Shown: positions 9,707 to 23,760, numbered from the stretch's first letter. The stretch: DNA of 53,019 bases from Cellulomonas sp. (GCA_012927595.1 JABBOW010000186.1:1-53019); one strand, 5' to 3'. Notes: generated by a model not told the origin, from the letters alone. Numbers and translations: made by a program.

Positions 9707-10620
9707 TCATCGACATGCCGGCCACCTCGACCCGGGAGATCAACCGCAGACTGGTCACGGAGCGCGACGAGGGCGGCGCGATCGCGCTCGGGCGGGTCCT
9801 GACGCTCATCATCGACGTCGGCGGCCAAGACGCCGAGGAATCGATCGCGGCGGCCAACGACGCGAGCCGTGAGCACCCGTGCCGCATCATCGTGCTTGCG
9901 GACGGTGACCACGTCGGCCCTGCCCGCCTCGACGCGCAGATCCGGCTGGGCGGCGACGCCGGCGCGAGCGAGGTGATCATCCTGCGGCCCACCGGGGAGC
10001 TCGCGGACCACCTCGACACCCTCGTCATCCCGATGCTCCTGCCGGACGCCCCGATCGTGGCGTGGTGGCCGCACGAGGTTCCCGAAGACCCGGCCCAGCA
10101 CCCCGTCGGCCGCATGGCCCAGCGCCGCATCACTGACACGACGCGCTGCTCCGACCCGGTCGCGTCGCTCCGCAGGCTCGCCGCTGTGCACGCCCCGGGG
10201 AACACCGACCTCGCCTGGACGCGCGCGACGCTGTGGCGCGGGCTTATCGCCGCGTCCCTGGACCAGTCTCCGTTCGAACAGGTGCAACGGGCCGTCGTCT
10301 CCGGCAAGAGCACCCACCCGTCCGTCGACCTCATGGCCGCATGGCTCGCGCAGTCCTTGCGCTGCCCGGTCGAGATCGACCGGATCCCGGATGGGCTTGC
10401 GATCACACGGGTCCGCCTGGACCGCGCATCCGGCCCGATCATCCTCGAGCGACCCGATGGCAAGACGGCCGCGCTCATTCAGCCGGACCAGCCCGAGCAT
10501 CGCATCGCCATGCCGATCCGCCAGCTGCCGGAGTGCCTCGCCGAGGAGCTGCGGCGGCTCGACGACGACGAGGTCTACGGCGAGGTCCTGACGAAGGGAC
10601 TCGCGAGGCTGACGGAATGA
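9703..10620 (+). CDS. opcA: Glucose-6-phosphate dehydrogenase assembly protein OpcA
   Basis: OpcA is needed for assembly or allosteric activation of Zwf in cyanobacteria and actinobacteria. This 305-residue protein shows characteristic segments: an N-terminal MPATSTREINRRLV, a central VIPMLLPDAPIVAWWPHEVP, and RRITDTTRCSDP. It has no enzymatic motif. It starts with GTG overlapping the zwf stop by four bases and ends overlapping pgl by four bases, so zwf, opcA and pgl are probably made in fixed proportion. The call rests on family-specific motifs together with this diagnostic position. Confidence 0.93.
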   Translation: MIIDMPATSTREINRRLVTERDEGGAIALGRVLTLIIDVGGQDAEESIAAANDASREHPCRIIVLADGDHVGPARLDAQIRLGGDAGASEVIILRPTGELADHLDTLVIPMLLPDAPIVAWWPHEVPEDPAQHPVGRMAQRRITDTTRCSDPVASLRRLAAVHAPGNTDLAWTRATLWRGLIAASLDQSPFEQVQRAVVSGKSTHPSVDLMAAWLAQSLRCPVEIDRIPDGLAITRVRLDRASGPIILERPDGKTAALIQPDQPEHRIAMPIRQLPECLAEELRRLDDDEVYGEVLTKGLARLTE

Positions 10621-11399
10621 CGGCCGTGCCTCAGGCCGGTCCGGTACGCCGCGTCGTCGTCCACCCGGATGGGCCGACGCTCGTCGCGGCGACCGCGGCG
10701 CGCCTTCTGACCCGCCTGCTGGACGCTCAGTCGACCCACTCCCCCGTGCACCTCGCGCTCACCGGGGGAACCGTGGGGATCGCGACGCTCGTGGCCGTGG
10801 CGTCGAACGCGGTCCGCGACGCGATCGACTGGTCGGGCGTGCAGCTCTGGTGGGGTGACGAGCGGTTCCTGCCGACCGGCGACCCCGAGCGCAACGAGAC
10901 CCTGGCGCGTGGCGCACTGCTCGACGCGCTCGGCGAGGCCCTTCCGGCCGCCAACGTGCACCCGATGGCTGCACCCGGCTCCGCACCGGAGATCCGCAGC
11001 CCGGAGGACTCAGCCGAGGCCTACGCGGCCGAGCTGGCCCGATTCGCACCCGAGGGGTCGTCCGTCCCCCGCTTCGACGTCCTGATCCTCGGCATGGGAC
11101 CTGACGGCCACGTGGCCTCGCTGTTCCCCGGTCACGACGCGCTCACCGTGACCGGCGTAGCCACGGTCGGTGTGCACGGCTCACCGAAGCCTCCGCCGGA
11201 GCGGGTGTCTCTCACCTTCGACGCTATCAATGCCGCGCAGGAGGTGTGGTTGGTCGTGTCGGGCGCCGAGAAGGCTGCGCCGGTCGCCTCGGCGCTGGCG
11301 GGTGATCCGGTCGATCGAACCCCAGCAGCGGGTGCCCACGGCCGCCAGCTGACGCTCTGGCTCCTCGACGCCGACGCGGCTGCAGGTACGCCGGCCTAG
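10617..11399 (+). CDS. pgl: 6-phosphogluconolactonase
   Basis: Pgl hydrolyses 6-phosphogluconolactone to 6-phosphogluconate, the step after Zwf. The 260-residue length matches DevB/SOL-type lactonases. Motifs include LALTGGTVG, VQLWWGDERFLPTGDPERNE and LGMGPDGHVASLFPGH, which hold the sugar-phosphate isomerase-like active site. The ATG at 10617 overlaps the opcA stop (ATGA); a longer frame starting within opcA is out-of-frame readthrough. It is the last gene of the operon and is followed by a hairpin before convergent rbpA. Confidence 0.95.
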   Translation: MTAVPQAGPVRRVVVHPDGPTLVAATAARLLTRLLDAQSTHSPVHLALTGGTVGIATLVAVASNAVRDAIDWSGVQLWWGDERFLPTGDPERNETLARGALLDALGEALPAANVHPMAAPGSAPEIRSPEDSAEAYAAELARFAPEGSSVPRFDVLILGMGPDGHVASLFPGHDALTVTGVATVGVHGSPKPPPERVSLTFDAINAAQEVWLVVSGAEKAAPVASALAGDPVDRTPAAGAHGRQLTLWLLDADAAAGTPA

Positions 11400-11441
11400 G
11401 ACCAGTCTGACAGCACAGAACCGGTCCTCCGACGGCAAGGA

Positions 11442-11463
11442 CGGGTCCGACGGTCCGGACCCG
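11442..11463. terminator. Hairpin between convergent pgl and rbpA
   Basis: A perfect 7-base-pair inverted repeat (arms cgggtcc and ggacccg, 8-base loop) lies in the 108-base gap between convergent pgl and rbpA. It is a plausible bidirectional terminator. There is no T-run, which is common for GC-rich actinobacterial terminators, so the assignment rests on position and symmetry. Confidence 0.45.
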
Positions 11464-11507
11464 GCCCGGATCCCGCCCCGCGCCGTCGGACTGCGACAGT
11501 CGTCAGG

Positions 11508-11855
11508 TCAGACGCCTCGCCGTGCGCGCAGTGCGGCGAGCGCCTCGTCGAGGATTGCCTCGCCGTCCTCGTCGGAACGACGCTCCTTCACGTAGGCGAG
11601 GTGCGTCTTGTACGGCTCGTTGCGAGTCGGCGAGGGCGGGTTCGCCTGGTCCTGGCCGCCAGGGAATCCGCACCGTGGGCAGTCCCAGGTCGCGGGTGCC
11701 TCGAGTGCGGCCTCCTCAGCGAAGCTCGGCCGGGTCTCGTGCCCGTTCGCACACCAGTAGGAGATCCACACCCGCGGCGCGCTGTCTCCGCGCTCGGCCT
11801 CGCCCATCGGACCTGCACCGACACGAGAGCCTCTGATCGCGCTACCACTCGCCAC
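11508..11855 (-). CDS. rbpA: RNA polymerase-binding protein RbpA
   Basis: RbpA is an actinobacterial transcription factor that binds RNA polymerase and group I/II sigma factors and stabilises open complexes. The 115-residue protein begins with the conserved core-binding tail ASGSAIRGSRVGAGPMGEAE, followed by a zinc-binding domain (Cys in YWCANGHETRPSF and CPRCGFPGG). The C-terminal sigma-interaction helix is rich in Glu and Arg and ends LAALRARRG. The GTG start at 11855 fits the family N-terminus exactly. It lies 15 bases downstream of secG. Its presence strongly supports an actinobacterial host. Confidence 0.95.
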   Translation of the reverse strand: MASGSAIRGSRVGAGPMGEAERGDSAPRVWISYWCANGHETRPSFAEEAALEAPATWDCPRCGFPGGQDQANPPSPTRNEPYKTHLAYVKERRSDEDGEAILDEALAALRARRGV

Positions 11856-11870
11856 GGCTCGTCCGTCCCC

Positions 11871-12113
11871 TCAGGCCACGCGTTCGATGAGACCTAGCAA
11901 GATGATGACGACAGCCCAGAAGACTGCGGCACCGACCGTGATGCGGTTCAGGTTGCGCTCCGCGACGCCTGAGCTGCCCGCACTGCTCGTGATGCCGCCG
12001 CCGAACATGTCGGACAGGCCGCCGCCCCGGCCCTTGTGCAGGAGAACGAGGGGGATGAGGAGCACGCTGGAGAGCACCAGCAGGATCAGGAGGGTGATGC
12101 GCAGGGCGTCCAC
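11871..12113 (-). CDS. secG: Preprotein translocase subunit SecG
   Basis: SecG is a small accessory subunit of the SecYEG protein-export channel. The 80-residue protein has two hydrophobic helices (about residues 5-25 and 56-76) flanking the conserved cytoplasmic loop HKGRGGGLSDMFGGG, which is diagnostic. The GTG at 12113 gives the expected length. It sits between tpiA and rbpA, a standard actinobacterial order (gap-pgk-tpiA-secG). Only 15 bases separate it from the annotated tpiA stop because tpiA appears extended. Confidence 0.94.
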   Translation of the reverse strand: MDALRITLLILLVLSSVLLIPLVLLHKGRGGGLSDMFGGGITSSAGSSGVAERNLNRITVGAAVFWAVVIILLGLIERVA

Positions 12114-12128
12114 GTCGTCGTCGGTTCC

Positions 12129-13163
12129 TCACTCGGGCGGTTCGTCACCTGTCGGTGATCTGACAAACGGTGATCTGACAAACGGTGATCGGTCTGACAA
12201 GCATGCGCGGCGACAGGATGCCGCGGTACAGAGTAGGCGACTGCGGCCGATGCGGGCGAACCTCGCAGGCCGCCGTTCGCGCACCGTCCGGTCCGGCGGG
12301 TGCACCGGCCGGACGCTGCGGGGCGGCAACGCCCGGTCGGCGCCCCCACCCCGCCGGCGGCTCGTCCCGCACGCGTGCGAACGGAAGCGCGCGATCTTCG
12401 CGAACTCGTCCGGGTCAAGGCTCGCGCCGCCGACCAGCGCGCCGTCGACATCTTCCTTGTCGAGGATTGATGCCACGTTCGACGACTTCACCGAACCGCC
12501 GTAGAGGACCCGCACCGCCTCGGCGACGCCAACCGAGTACAGCTCCGCAAGGCGCGCGCGGATCGCGGCGGCGACCTCCTGTGCGTCCTCCGGAGTCGCG
12601 ACCTCGCCTGTGCCGATGGCCCAGACAGGCTCGTACGCGATGACGACTCGCGACACCTGCTCGTCCGTGAGACCCGCCAGCGAGCCCTCAAGCTGAGCCA
12701 GCGTGTACGGCACCTGCTCGCCGGCCTTGCGGACGGCCAGGCCCTCGCCGACGCACACGATGGGGACGATGCCCGCACCGAAGGCCGCGACAGCCTTGGC
12801 CGCCACGAGCGCGTCGGCCTCCTGGTGGTACTCGCGCCGCTCGGAGTGCCCGACCGCGACGTAGCTGACACCCAGCTTGGCGAGCTGCGCCGCGGACACC
12901 TCACCGGTGTACGCGCCGTTCGCGTGCGCCGACACGTCCTGAGCGCCGTAGCCGATCTCGAGCTTGTCCGCGTCCACGAGCGTCTGCACCGAGCGGATCG
13001 CCGTGAACGAGGGCAGGACGACGACCTCGGTGGCCGAGTAGTCGTGCTTGCCGTCCTTGAGCGCCCACGCCAGCTTCTGGACGAGGTGCACTGCCTCGTG
13101 GTGGTCGAGGTTGAGCTTCCAGTTGCCCGCGATGAGCGGGATGCGGGTCGATGTCACGGTCAT
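12129..13163 (-). CDS. tpiA: Triosephosphate isomerase with aberrant C-terminal extension
   Basis: TpiA interconverts dihydroxyacetone phosphate and glyceraldehyde-3-phosphate. Residues 1-262 form a complete TIM barrel with GNWKLN (catalytic Lys), [10 protein letters not shown] (catalytic His), [11 protein letters not shown] (catalytic Glu) and the phosphate-binding [11 protein letters not shown] normal enzyme stops soon after EFAKIARF, but here the frame continues for about 82 Arg/Ser/Pro-rich residues of low complexity that run through a threefold repeat to just before secG. The enzyme core looks intact. The tail may be a recent stop-codon loss, readthrough of former intergenic DNA, or a sequencing error. 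The ATG overlaps the pgk stop. Confidence 0.9.
   Translation of the reverse strand: MTVTSTRIPLIAGNWKLNLDHHEAVHLVQKLAWALKDGKHDYSATEVVVLPSFTAIRSVQTLVDADKLEIGYGAQDVSAHANGAYTGEVSAAQLAKLGVSYVAVGHSERREYHQEADALVAAKAVAAFGAGIVPIVCVGEGLAVRKAGEQVPYTLAQLEGSLAGLTDEQVSRVVIAYEPVWAIGTGEVATPEDAQEVAAAIRARLAELYSVGVAEAVRVLYGGSVKSSNVASILDKEDVDGALVGGASLDPDEFAKIARFRSHACGTSRRRGGGADRALPPRSVRPVHPPDRTVRERRPARFARIGRSRLLCTAASCRRACLSDRSPFVRSPFVRSPTGDEPPE
12153..12200. repeat. Threefold 15-base tandem repeat upstream of secG
   Basis: Two perfect copies of a 15-base unit (cggtgatctgacaaa) at 12153-12167 and 12168-12182 are followed by a third copy interrupted by three extra bases (12183-12200). Read on the minus strand each copy contains TTGTCAGATCACCG. 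The array lies about 40 bases upstream of the secG GTG, so it could be a duplicated operator or promoter segment for secG. It also encodes [15 protein letters not shown] in the tpiA tail. Confidence 0.7.
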
Positions 13164-14359
13164 GCCTCCAGGACTGCGATGCCGGGGAGGGTCTTGCCCT
13201 CGAGGAACTCCAGGCTGGCGCCGCCGCCGGTGGAGATGTGACCGAAACCGGCCTCGTCGAAACCGAGGATGCGCACAGCCGCAGCAGAGTCGCCACCGCC
13301 GACGATCGTGAACGCGCCGTTCTTGCCGGCGTCGACGAGCGCAGACGCGACCGCACGGGTACCTGCCGAGAACGCCTCGAACTCGAACACGCCGGCGGGA
13401 CCGTTCCAGACGACGGTCTTCGCGTCGAGGATCTTGCTCCGGAACAGCTCGGCTGAGGCCGGGCCGATGTCCAGGCCGATGCGGCCGTCGGGGATCGCGT
13501 CGGCGGCGACCACATCGTGCGGCGAGTCGGCAGCGAAGGTGTCCGCCACGACGATGTCCGTGGGCAGGACGATCTCGACGCCACGCTCGGCTGCCTGCGC
13601 GAGGTAGCCCTTGACGGTCTCGACCTGGTCCTGCTCGAGCAGCGAGTTGCCGACCGAGTAGCCCTTGGCTGCGAGAAATGTATAGACCATGCCGCCACCG
13701 ATGAGGAGACGGTCGGCCTTGGTCATGAGGTTCGCGATGACGCCGAGCTTGTCGGAGACCTTCGAGCCGCCCAGCACGACCACATAGGGCCGCTCGGGGT
13801 CGTCGGTGGCCTTGCGCAGCGAGTCGACCTCCTTGAGGACGAGCTTGCCGACCGCGTGGGGCAGCTTGAGGGCGATGTCGTAGACCGACGCCTGCTTGCG
13901 GTGCACGACACCGAAGCCGTCGGACACGTAGACGTCAGCCAACGCAGCCAGGTCGTCCGCGAGCGACTCGCGCTCGGCGTCGACCTTGGAGGTCTCGCGC
14001 GGGTCGAACCGGATGTTCTCGAGCAGGGCGATCTCGCCGTCGCCGAGGGCGGCGACGGTGGCCTTGGCCGACTCACCCACGGTGTCCTTCGCGAGCGCGA
14101 CCGGCTTGCCGAGCAGCTCGGCGAGTCGCGTGGCGACGGGTGCGAGCGAGTACTTGTCCTCGGGAGCGCCCTTCGGGCGACCGAGGTGCGCAGTGACGAC
14201 CACGCGTGCACCCGCGTCGAGCAGGGCGTTGAGCGTCGGCAGCGCGGCTCGCACGCGGCCGTCGTCGGTGATGGTCGTGCCGTCGAGCGGCACGTTGAAG
14301 TCGGAGCGGACGAGGACGCGCTTGCCGCGCAGATCCCCGAGGTCCTCGATGGTTTTCAT
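13160..14359 (-). CDS. pgk: Phosphoglycerate kinase
   Basis: Pgk makes ATP from 1,3-bisphosphoglycerate. At 399 residues it has the standard length. Motifs are [15 protein letters not shown] (substrate site), [11 protein letters not shown], the hinge-region [24 protein letters not shown], and the C-terminal nucleotide-binding [12 protein letters not shown]. The ATG at 14359 precedes the family N-terminus [20 protein letters not shown] directly. It is in the gap-pgk-tpiA glycolytic cluster, and its stop overlaps the tpiA start (ATGA). Confidence 0.97.
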   Translation of the reverse strand: MKTIEDLGDLRGKRVLVRSDFNVPLDGTTITDDGRVRAALPTLNALLDAGARVVVTAHLGRPKGAPEDKYSLAPVATRLAELLGKPVALAKDTVGESAKATVAALGDGEIALLENIRFDPRETSKVDAERESLADDLAALADVYVSDGFGVVHRKQASVYDIALKLPHAVGKLVLKEVDSLRKATDDPERPYVVVLGGSKVSDKLGVIANLMTKADRLLIGGGMVYTFLAAKGYSVGNSLLEQDQVETVKGYLAQAAERGVEIVLPTDIVVADTFAADSPHDVVAADAIPDGRIGLDIGPASAELFRSKILDAKTVVWNGPAGVFEFEAFSAGTRAVASALVDAGKNGAFTIVGGGDSAAAVRILGFDEAGFGHISTGGGASLEFLEGKTLPGIAVLEA

Positions 14360-14416
14360 GGTCCTACTTCCTCAGCTGGACGGCCCGCGGCCGCCGTGAT
14401 GCCCAGTGACATGACA

Positions 14417-14468
14417 GCGTCCGCGGGGGGCCCCCGGGCCCGAGGCGGCGGGGGGCCCGCGGGGACGC
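14417..14468 (-). terminator. Very GC-rich hairpin between gap and pgk
   Basis: The 147-base gap between gap and pgk contains an almost pure G+C inverted repeat. The outer arms gcgtcc-gcggg (14417-14427) pair with cccgc-ggacgc (14456-14468) across a two-base bulge, with further G/C runs inside. It may terminate or attenuate transcription after gap, setting a gap-versus-pgk ratio. There is no T-run, so function is inferred. Confidence 0.4.
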
Positions 14469-14506
14469 ATGGCAGTGCAACGTGCTGCGTGCTCAGGCGC
14501 TAGCCG

Positions 14507-15652
<1,146 letters not shown>

Positions 15653-15758
15653 CTACACGGACGCGGCAGGTGCCGCCGGGACCATGGTCCGCTCGCAGGG
15701 GGCTCCCGAGGCATGCTGCGCAGACCTCCGACCGGGCCCCGACCTGCACGTCGAGGCG

Positions 15759-16739
15759 TCAGAGATCGAGGTACTCGGGCGACAGACCAGCCTCGGTGTC
15801 CGGGATCCCCAGCTCAGCAGCACGCTTGTCGGCGGTTGCCAGCAGACGCCGGATGCGCCCCGCCACGGCGTCCTTCGTCAGGACCGGCTCGGCGAGCTTC
15901 CCCAGCTCCTCGAGCGACGACTCCTTGTGGGCCAGGCGCAGCTCGCCGGCCTCACGGAGGTGTTCCGGGAGGTCCGCCCCGAGGATCTCGAAGGCACGCT
16001 CGACGCGTGCTCCGGCGGCCACCGCGGCGCGCGCGGAGCGGCGAAGGTTCGCGTCGTCGAAGTTCGCCAGCCGGTTCGCCGTGCCGCGCACCTCGCGCCT
16101 GACGCGGCGCTCCTCCCACAGCAGCATGGTGTCGTGGGCTCCGAGGCGGGCGAGCATAGCGCTGATCGCATCGCCGTCCCGGATCACGACCCGGTCGACG
16201 CCGCGGACCTCGCGCGCCTTCGCCGCGATGCCGAGCCTGCGAGCCGCGCCGACCAGCGCAAGGGCGGCCTCCGGGCCAGGGCACGTGATCTCCATCGACG
16301 ACGACCGACCGGGCTCCGTCAGGGAGCCGTGCGCCAGGAAGGCTCCCCGCCAGGCGGCCTCCGCCTCGCCGATCCCGGCTGAGACGACCTGGGGCGGCAG
16401 CCCCCTGACGGGACGACCGCGGTTGTCCAGCAGTCCCGTCTGCCGCGCGAGGGACTCGCCCTCCTTGACCACCCGGACCACGTACCGGCTCCCCCGGCGC
16501 AGCCCGCCGGCCGAGACCACGATGACCTCGCTCGTGTGCCCGTAGACCTCGGCGATCGCCTGGCGCAGCCGTCGGGCGGCGATGCCCGTGTCCAGCTCTG
16601 CCTCGACGACGATCCGTCCCGAGATGATGTGGAGACCGCCCGCGAACCGCAGCGTCGCGGAGACCTCGGCCTTGCGGCATGACGTCTTGTCGACCTTGAG
16701 CCGCGCGAGCTCGTCCTTCACCTGTGCCGTCAACGCCAT
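15759..16739 (-). CDS. whiA: DNA-binding protein WhiA
   Basis: WhiA controls sporulation-associated division in Streptomyces and is conserved across Gram-positives. The 326-residue protein has an N-terminal LAGLIDADG-homing-endonuclease-like domain (start [13 protein letters not shown], then CCRKAE-like [18 protein letters not shown]) and a C-terminal helix-turn-helix ending GLSPEYLDL. The HTH segment contains [20 protein letters not shown] sequence (here [20 protein letters not shown]). It lies 18 bases after yvcK in the rapZ-yvcK-whiA block. Confidence 0.95.
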   Translation of the reverse strand: MALTAQVKDELARLKVDKTSCRKAEVSATLRFAGGLHIISGRIVVEAELDTGIAARRLRQAIAEVYGHTSEVIVVSAGGLRRGSRYVVRVVKEGESLARQTGLLDNRGRPVRGLPPQVVSAGIGEAEAAWRGAFLAHGSLTEPGRSSSMEITCPGPEAALALVGAARRLGIAAKAREVRGVDRVVIRDGDAISAMLARLGAHDTMLLWEERRVRREVRGTANRLANFDDANLRRSARAAVAAGARVERAFEILGADLPEHLREAGELRLAHKESSLEELGKLAEPVLTKDAVAGRIRRLLATADKRAAELGIPDTEAGLSPEYLDL

Positions 16740-16757
16740 GGCGTCATCCTGCCATCC

Positions 16758-17738
16758 CTACCGCTCGCTGGTGCGGGTCCCGACATCCCCGAAGGTCCCC
16801 TCGACCACGTCACGGAGCGCCGCGGCCAGGCGCAGCGGGTCGTGACGCGCGGCTCCGTCACTCACGCCGACCTGGCGGAGCAGCAGTCGCGCACTGAGCT
16901 CGTCAGCGCACGCGACGAGCGCGGACACATCCGCGACCGCCGACGGATCCGCGACCACGGCGTCGATCTTGAGGTCCGGAGCGTGCCGATGGAGCACATC
17001 GAGATGCTGCTCGACAGGCATGCCTGCGGTCTCCCCCGAGCCCGCAGACAGGTTGAGCACGACGATCCGACGCGCCGCTGTCCGGTGCAACGCGTCCGAG
17101 AGCCCGGGTACGAGCAGGTGCGGCAGGACCGACGTGAACCACGAGCCCGGCCCGAGCACGACCCAGTCGGCCGCGTCGATCGCAGCGACCGCCTCGGGGC
17201 AGGCCGGTGGTGCGTCGGGGACGAGGCGCAGCCGCGTGATCCGCCCGGTCGTCACGGCGACCGAGCTCTGCCCGCGCACGACGCGATGGCCGCCGTCCAG
17301 GTCGTCGACGTCGGCCTCGATCGCGAGCGGGACAGACGCCATCGGGAGCACCCGGCCACGCGCACCGAGGAGCTTGCCCACCCAGTCGAGGCCCTCGACC
17401 GTGTCACCCAGCAGCTCCCAGAGCGCGACGATCAGCAGGTTGCCCACCGCATGCTGGTCGAGGTCCCCGGACGACGCGAAGCGGTGCTGCATCACGTCGC
17501 GCCACAGGCGGCCCCACTCGGAGTCGTCGCAGAGCGCGGACAGCGCCATGCGCAGGTCTCCGGGCGGCAGGACCCCGAGCTCGTCGCGCAGGCGTCCGGA
17601 CGACCCGCCGTCGTCGGCGACAGTGACGACCGCGGTCAGCTGGTCCGACATCAGTCGGAGAGCCGACAGCGTCGCCGAGAGGCCGTGACCACCGCCGAGT
17701 GCGACGAATGCCGGATCCGGCGGGTGCCCGGCCCTCAT
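16758..17738 (-). CDS. yvcK: YvcK/CofD-like UDP-GlcNAc-binding protein
   Basis: YvcK proteins (CuvA in mycobacteria) bind UDP-sugars and influence cell-wall metabolism and carbon-source adaptation. The 326-residue CofD-like fold shows VALGGGHGLSATLSALR at the N-terminus and TVADDGGSSGRLRDELG, both diagnostic, plus NLLIVALWELLGD and the DWVVLGPGSWFTSVLPHLLV loop. It is the middle of the rapZ-yvcK-whiA operon; its ATG overlaps the rapZ stop by four bases. Confidence 0.95.
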   Translation of the reverse strand: MRAGHPPDPAFVALGGGHGLSATLSALRLMSDQLTAVVTVADDGGSSGRLRDELGVLPPGDLRMALSALCDDSEWGRLWRDVMQHRFASSGDLDQHAVGNLLIVALWELLGDTVEGLDWVGKLLGARGRVLPMASVPLAIEADVDDLDGGHRVVRGQSSVAVTTGRITRLRLVPDAPPACPEAVAAIDAADWVVLGPGSWFTSVLPHLLVPGLSDALHRTAARRIVVLNLSAGSGETAGMPVEQHLDVLHRHAPDLKIDAVVADPSAVADVSALVACADELSARLLLRQVGVSDGAARHDPLRLAAALRDVVEGTFGDVGTRTSER

Positions 17739-18676
17739 TCCTTGCCGAGGTCGCGGGCGCCGACGGTCACCCGGTGACCCTGGTCCCGCAGCCGGGCTGC
17801 GATCGCCTCGCTGATGGCGACCGAACGATGCTTCCCCCCTGTACAGCCGACGGCGATAGTGACGTACCGCTTCTCCTCGTGCAGGTAGCCGTTGAGCACC
17901 GGCTCGAGCGCAGATGCGTAGCGGTCGACGAACTGGAGGGCGCCGGGCAGGCCGAGGACGTAGTCGCGCACCGCGGCGTCACGGCCCGACAGGTGGCGCA
18001 GCTCGCTGATCCAGTACGGGTTGGTCAGGAACCTGACGTCGACGACGTGGTCCGCGTCGAGCGGGATTCCGTACTTGAACCCGAACGAGACGATGTTGAT
18101 GCGCAGCGGGTCGTCACCTGCCGCCGTGACCGCGGCACGGACCTGCCGGCCCAGCTCGTGGACGTTGAGCTCCGAGGTGTCGATGAGGATGTCAGCACGC
18201 GTGCGGGTGACGGCGAGGAGCGCGCGCTCCGCTGCGATCCCGTCGAGCACGCGGCCGTCGCCCTGCAACGGGTGGGGACGGCGAACTGTCTCGAACCGTC
18301 GGACCAGGACCTCGTCCGACGCGTCGAGGAACAGGATCTGGTAGTCGATCCCCGACTCGCGCAGACCCGACAGCACCTGCGCGAGGTCGGAGAAGAACTC
18401 ACGCGTGCGGACGTCGACGACGGCCGCGAGGCGCTGACCGCCGCCCGCGACACCGTGGCGCATCATGCCGATCAGGTGCGTGAGCATCTGTGCCGGGAGG
18501 TTGTCGACGACGTACCAGTCGAGGTCTTCGAGCACCGCCGCGGCGCGCGAACGACCAGCGCCGGACATGCCCGTGATGATCAGGACCTGCGGCGCCGGCA
18601 ACCGCGGCGCCTCGGTCGCCGCCTCCAGGGCAGGGATGCCGGACGGGACGGTGATCGGCGAAACTTCGTCGCTCAT
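17735..18676 (-). CDS. rapZ: RapZ-family nucleotide-binding protein (YvcJ-like)
   Basis: This family binds nucleotides. E. coli RapZ is an RNase E adaptor controlling glmS, but the actinobacterial role is not established. The 313-residue protein has the P-loop [19 protein letters not shown], with the Gly-Arg-Ser variant common in actinobacterial members, [10 protein letters not shown], and the C-terminal family motif [17 protein letters not shown]. It begins inside the uvrC stop (ATGA) and overlaps yvcK, forming the conserved uvrC-rapZ-yvcK-whiA operon. Confidence 0.94.
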   Translation of the reverse strand: MSDEVSPITVPSGIPALEAATEAPRLPAPQVLIITGMSGAGRSRAAAVLEDLDWYVVDNLPAQMLTHLIGMMRHGVAGGGQRLAAVVDVRTREFFSDLAQVLSGLRESGIDYQILFLDASDEVLVRRFETVRRPHPLQGDGRVLDGIAAERALLAVTRTRADILIDTSELNVHELGRQVRAAVTAAGDDPLRINIVSFGFKYGIPLDADHVVDVRFLTNPYWISELRHLSGRDAAVRDYVLGLPGALQFVDRYASALEPVLNGYLHEEKRYVTIAVGCTGGKHRSVAISEAIAARLRDQGHRVTVGARDLGKE

Positions 18677-20748
18677 GAACCCAGCATGCCAGTGTTCGCG
18701 CCCGCGCCCTCGGTCGTGGCCACCTCGTCGACGGCTCTGCCCGACGATGTGTCAGGTGGGACGTCGGTCCGCAAGGCAGCGACGACCGTCGCAGCCGTCC
18801 GAGCGCCCATTCCCCGCACAGACGCGATCTCCTCGACCGAGGCCAGACGCAGTCGCTTGAGCGAACCGAAGTGCTTGAGCAGGGCGGCGGACCGCGCCGG
18901 TCCGAGCCCGGGGACCGCATCGAGGGCCGAGACAGTCATGCCCTTGCTGCGCCTCTTGCGGTGCGCGCTGATCGCGAATCGATGGGCCTCGTCCCGCAGT
19001 CGTTGCAGCAGGTACAGCCCCTCCGAGCTCCGTTCGAGGATCACCGGGTAGTCCTCCCCCGGCAACCAGACCTCTTCGAGCCGCTTCGCGAGCCCGCACA
19101 GGGCGACGTCGTCGATGCCGAGCTCCGCGAGCGCCGCGGCCGCCGCGGCGACCTGGGGCTGGCCGCCATCGACCACGACGAGGTTCGGCGGGTAGGCGAA
19201 CCTCGTAGGGCGCCCGGTGCTCGGGTCGACGGGACCCGAACGCGAGGGCGCGTCATCGTCCGACCCGTCCTCGCCGAGCTCGAGCTCGACGTCGCCCGAT
19301 GCCGTCCGCTCCGCGAGGTACCGGCGGAACCGTCGCGTGATGACCTCGTGCATCGACTCGGTGTCGTCGCGGGCTCCCTGCCCCTCGGCACCGCGGACGC
19401 TGAAGTGCCGGTACTCGCTCTTGCGGGCGAGTCCGTCCTCGAACACGACCATCGACGCCGACTGGAACGTCCCCTGGTTGTGCGACACGTCGTAGCACTC
19501 GATCCGCAGCGGTGCGCTCGGCAGGTCGAGGGCCTCCTGGATCTCGCGCAGGGCCTGGCTCCGGGTCGTCAGGTCACCCGCCCGGCGGGTGCGGTGCAGC
19601 GCGAGGGCGTGCTCGGCGTTGCGCCGCACCGTCTCGGCGAGCTCTCGCTTCTCGCCACGCTGTGGGACGCGGATGTCGACGTGGGCGCCCCGCAGCCCGG
19701 TCAGCCAGGCCTGCACCTGATCGACCTCCGTCGGGAGCACGGGGACGAGTACCTCACGCGGGACCGCACGGGCATCACTGGTGACGCCGCGTTGTGTCGT
19801 GTCGATGGACTGCTCGGCGCCGTAGACCTGCTGGAGCAGGCGCTCGACCAGATCGGCGTCGGTGGCGTCCTCGACCTTCTCGACGACCCAGCCGCGCTGG
19901 CCCCTGATCCGCCCGTCCCGGACATGGAAGACCTGCACCGCGGCCTCCAGATCGTCCCCGACGAGCCCGAAGATGTCGGCGTCCGTGCCGTCCGCGAGGA
20001 CGACCGCGTTGCGTTCCATCGCGCGTTCGAGCGCCGCGATGTCGTCGCGCAGCCGACCCGCCTGCTCGAAGTCGAGCTCGGCGGCGGCGGCCCGCATCCG
20101 CTGGGCCAGGCGGCGCGTGAACTTCGCGGCGTCCCCCGCCATGAAGTCGCAGAAGTCCTGCGCCAGCTCGCGGTGATCCGCTGGGGTGATGCGGCCGACG
20201 CACGGGGCCGAGCACTTGTCGATGTAGCCGAGCAGACAGGGGCGACCCTGCTGGTTCGCGCGCTTGAACACACCCGTCGAGCAGGTTCGCACCGGAAAGA
20301 CTCTCAGCAGCAGGTCGACGGTCTCGCGGATCGCCCACGCATGCGCGTACGGGCCGAAGTACCGGGTGCCCGGACGCTTGGCGCCGCGCATGACCTGCAC
20401 CCGCGGGAACTCGTCGGCGAGCGTGACCGCCAGGTAGGGGTAGGACTTGTCGTCCCGGTACTTGATGTTGAACCGCGGGTCGAACTCCTTGATCCACGAG
20501 TACTCGAGAGCCAGTGCCTCGACCTCGGTCGCGACGACCGTCCACTGCACTGAGGCCGCGGTCGTGACCATCGTCTGCGTCCGGGGATGCAGGTTCGCGA
20601 CATCCTGGAAGTAGTTCGCGAGGCGCGAGCGCAGGCTCTTCGCCTTGCCGACGTAGATGACGCGACCGTGCTCGTCCCGGAAGCGGTAGACGCCCGGGGA
20701 GTCGGGGATCTCACCGGGCGCGGGACGGTAGGTGGCGGGATCGGCCAT
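18673..20748 (-). CDS. uvrC: Excinuclease ABC subunit C
   Basis: UvrC makes the dual incisions in nucleotide excision repair. The 691-residue protein has an N-terminal GIY-YIG nuclease ([20 protein letters not shown]), a Cys-rich region ([18 protein letters not shown]), a UVR helix pair ([20 protein letters not shown]), the RNase H-like C-terminal nuclease ([31 protein letters not shown]) and tandem helix-hairpin-helix motifs ([20 protein letters not shown]). ATG 20748 puts the GIY-YIG domain at the expected distance; an upstream in-frame ATG would add 13 atypical residues. It lies just downstream of uvrA. Confidence 0.96.
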   Translation of the reverse strand: MADPATYRPAPGEIPDSPGVYRFRDEHGRVIYVGKAKSLRSRLANYFQDVANLHPRTQTMVTTAASVQWTVVATEVEALALEYSWIKEFDPRFNIKYRDDKSYPYLAVTLADEFPRVQVMRGAKRPGTRYFGPYAHAWAIRETVDLLLRVFPVRTCSTGVFKRANQQGRPCLLGYIDKCSAPCVGRITPADHRELAQDFCDFMAGDAAKFTRRLAQRMRAAAAELDFEQAGRLRDDIAALERAMERNAVVLADGTDADIFGLVGDDLEAAVQVFHVRDGRIRGQRGWVVEKVEDATDADLVERLLQQVYGAEQSIDTTQRGVTSDARAVPREVLVPVLPTEVDQVQAWLTGLRGAHVDIRVPQRGEKRELAETVRRNAEHALALHRTRRAGDLTTRSQALREIQEALDLPSAPLRIECYDVSHNQGTFQSASMVVFEDGLARKSEYRHFSVRGAEGQGARDDTESMHEVITRRFRRYLAERTASGDVELELGEDGSDDDAPSRSGPVDPSTGRPTRFAYPPNLVVVDGGQPQVAAAAAALAELGIDDVALCGLAKRLEEVWLPGEDYPVILERSSEGLYLLQRLRDEAHRFAISAHRKRRSKGMTVSALDAVPGLGPARSAALLKHFGSLKRLRLASVEEIASVRGMGARTAATVVAALRTDVPPDTSSGRAVDEVATTEGAGANTGMLGS

Positions 20749-20805
20749 GGGTACGAGGGTAGTTGGCGCCACCGACGCTCCATGCACCGCAGGCCAGGGT
20801 CAGGG

Positions 20806-23667
<2,862 letters not shown>

Positions 23668-23673
23668 CCGGAC

Positions 23674-23679
23674 AGTTTA
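23674..23679 (-). promoter_or_regulatory. Putative -10 element, leaderless uvrA transcript
   Basis: TAAACT on the minus strand fits the TANNNT actinobacterial -10 consensus and ends six bases before the uvrA GTG. No ribosome-binding site is present between them. The same geometry occurs at uvrB, polA and pdtaR in this window. Confidence 0.55.
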
Positions 23680-23760
23680 CGGTGCGCCACCGACATCCGT
23701 ACACCTGTTCGAACTGTCGTCCGGAGTGTCGTCCGCCCGCGCAACCCCGATGATGGACGC

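Noticed and set aside
12153..12200. Possible CRISPR array
   Set aside because: The repeats are directly abutting with no spacers, there are only three copies, and no cas genes are present.
23701..23720. GTTCGAAC upstream of uvrA as a LexA/SOS box
   Set aside because: The actinobacterial SOS box needs GAAC and GTTC half-sites in the opposite order with a four-base spacer; this is a simple 8-base palindrome.
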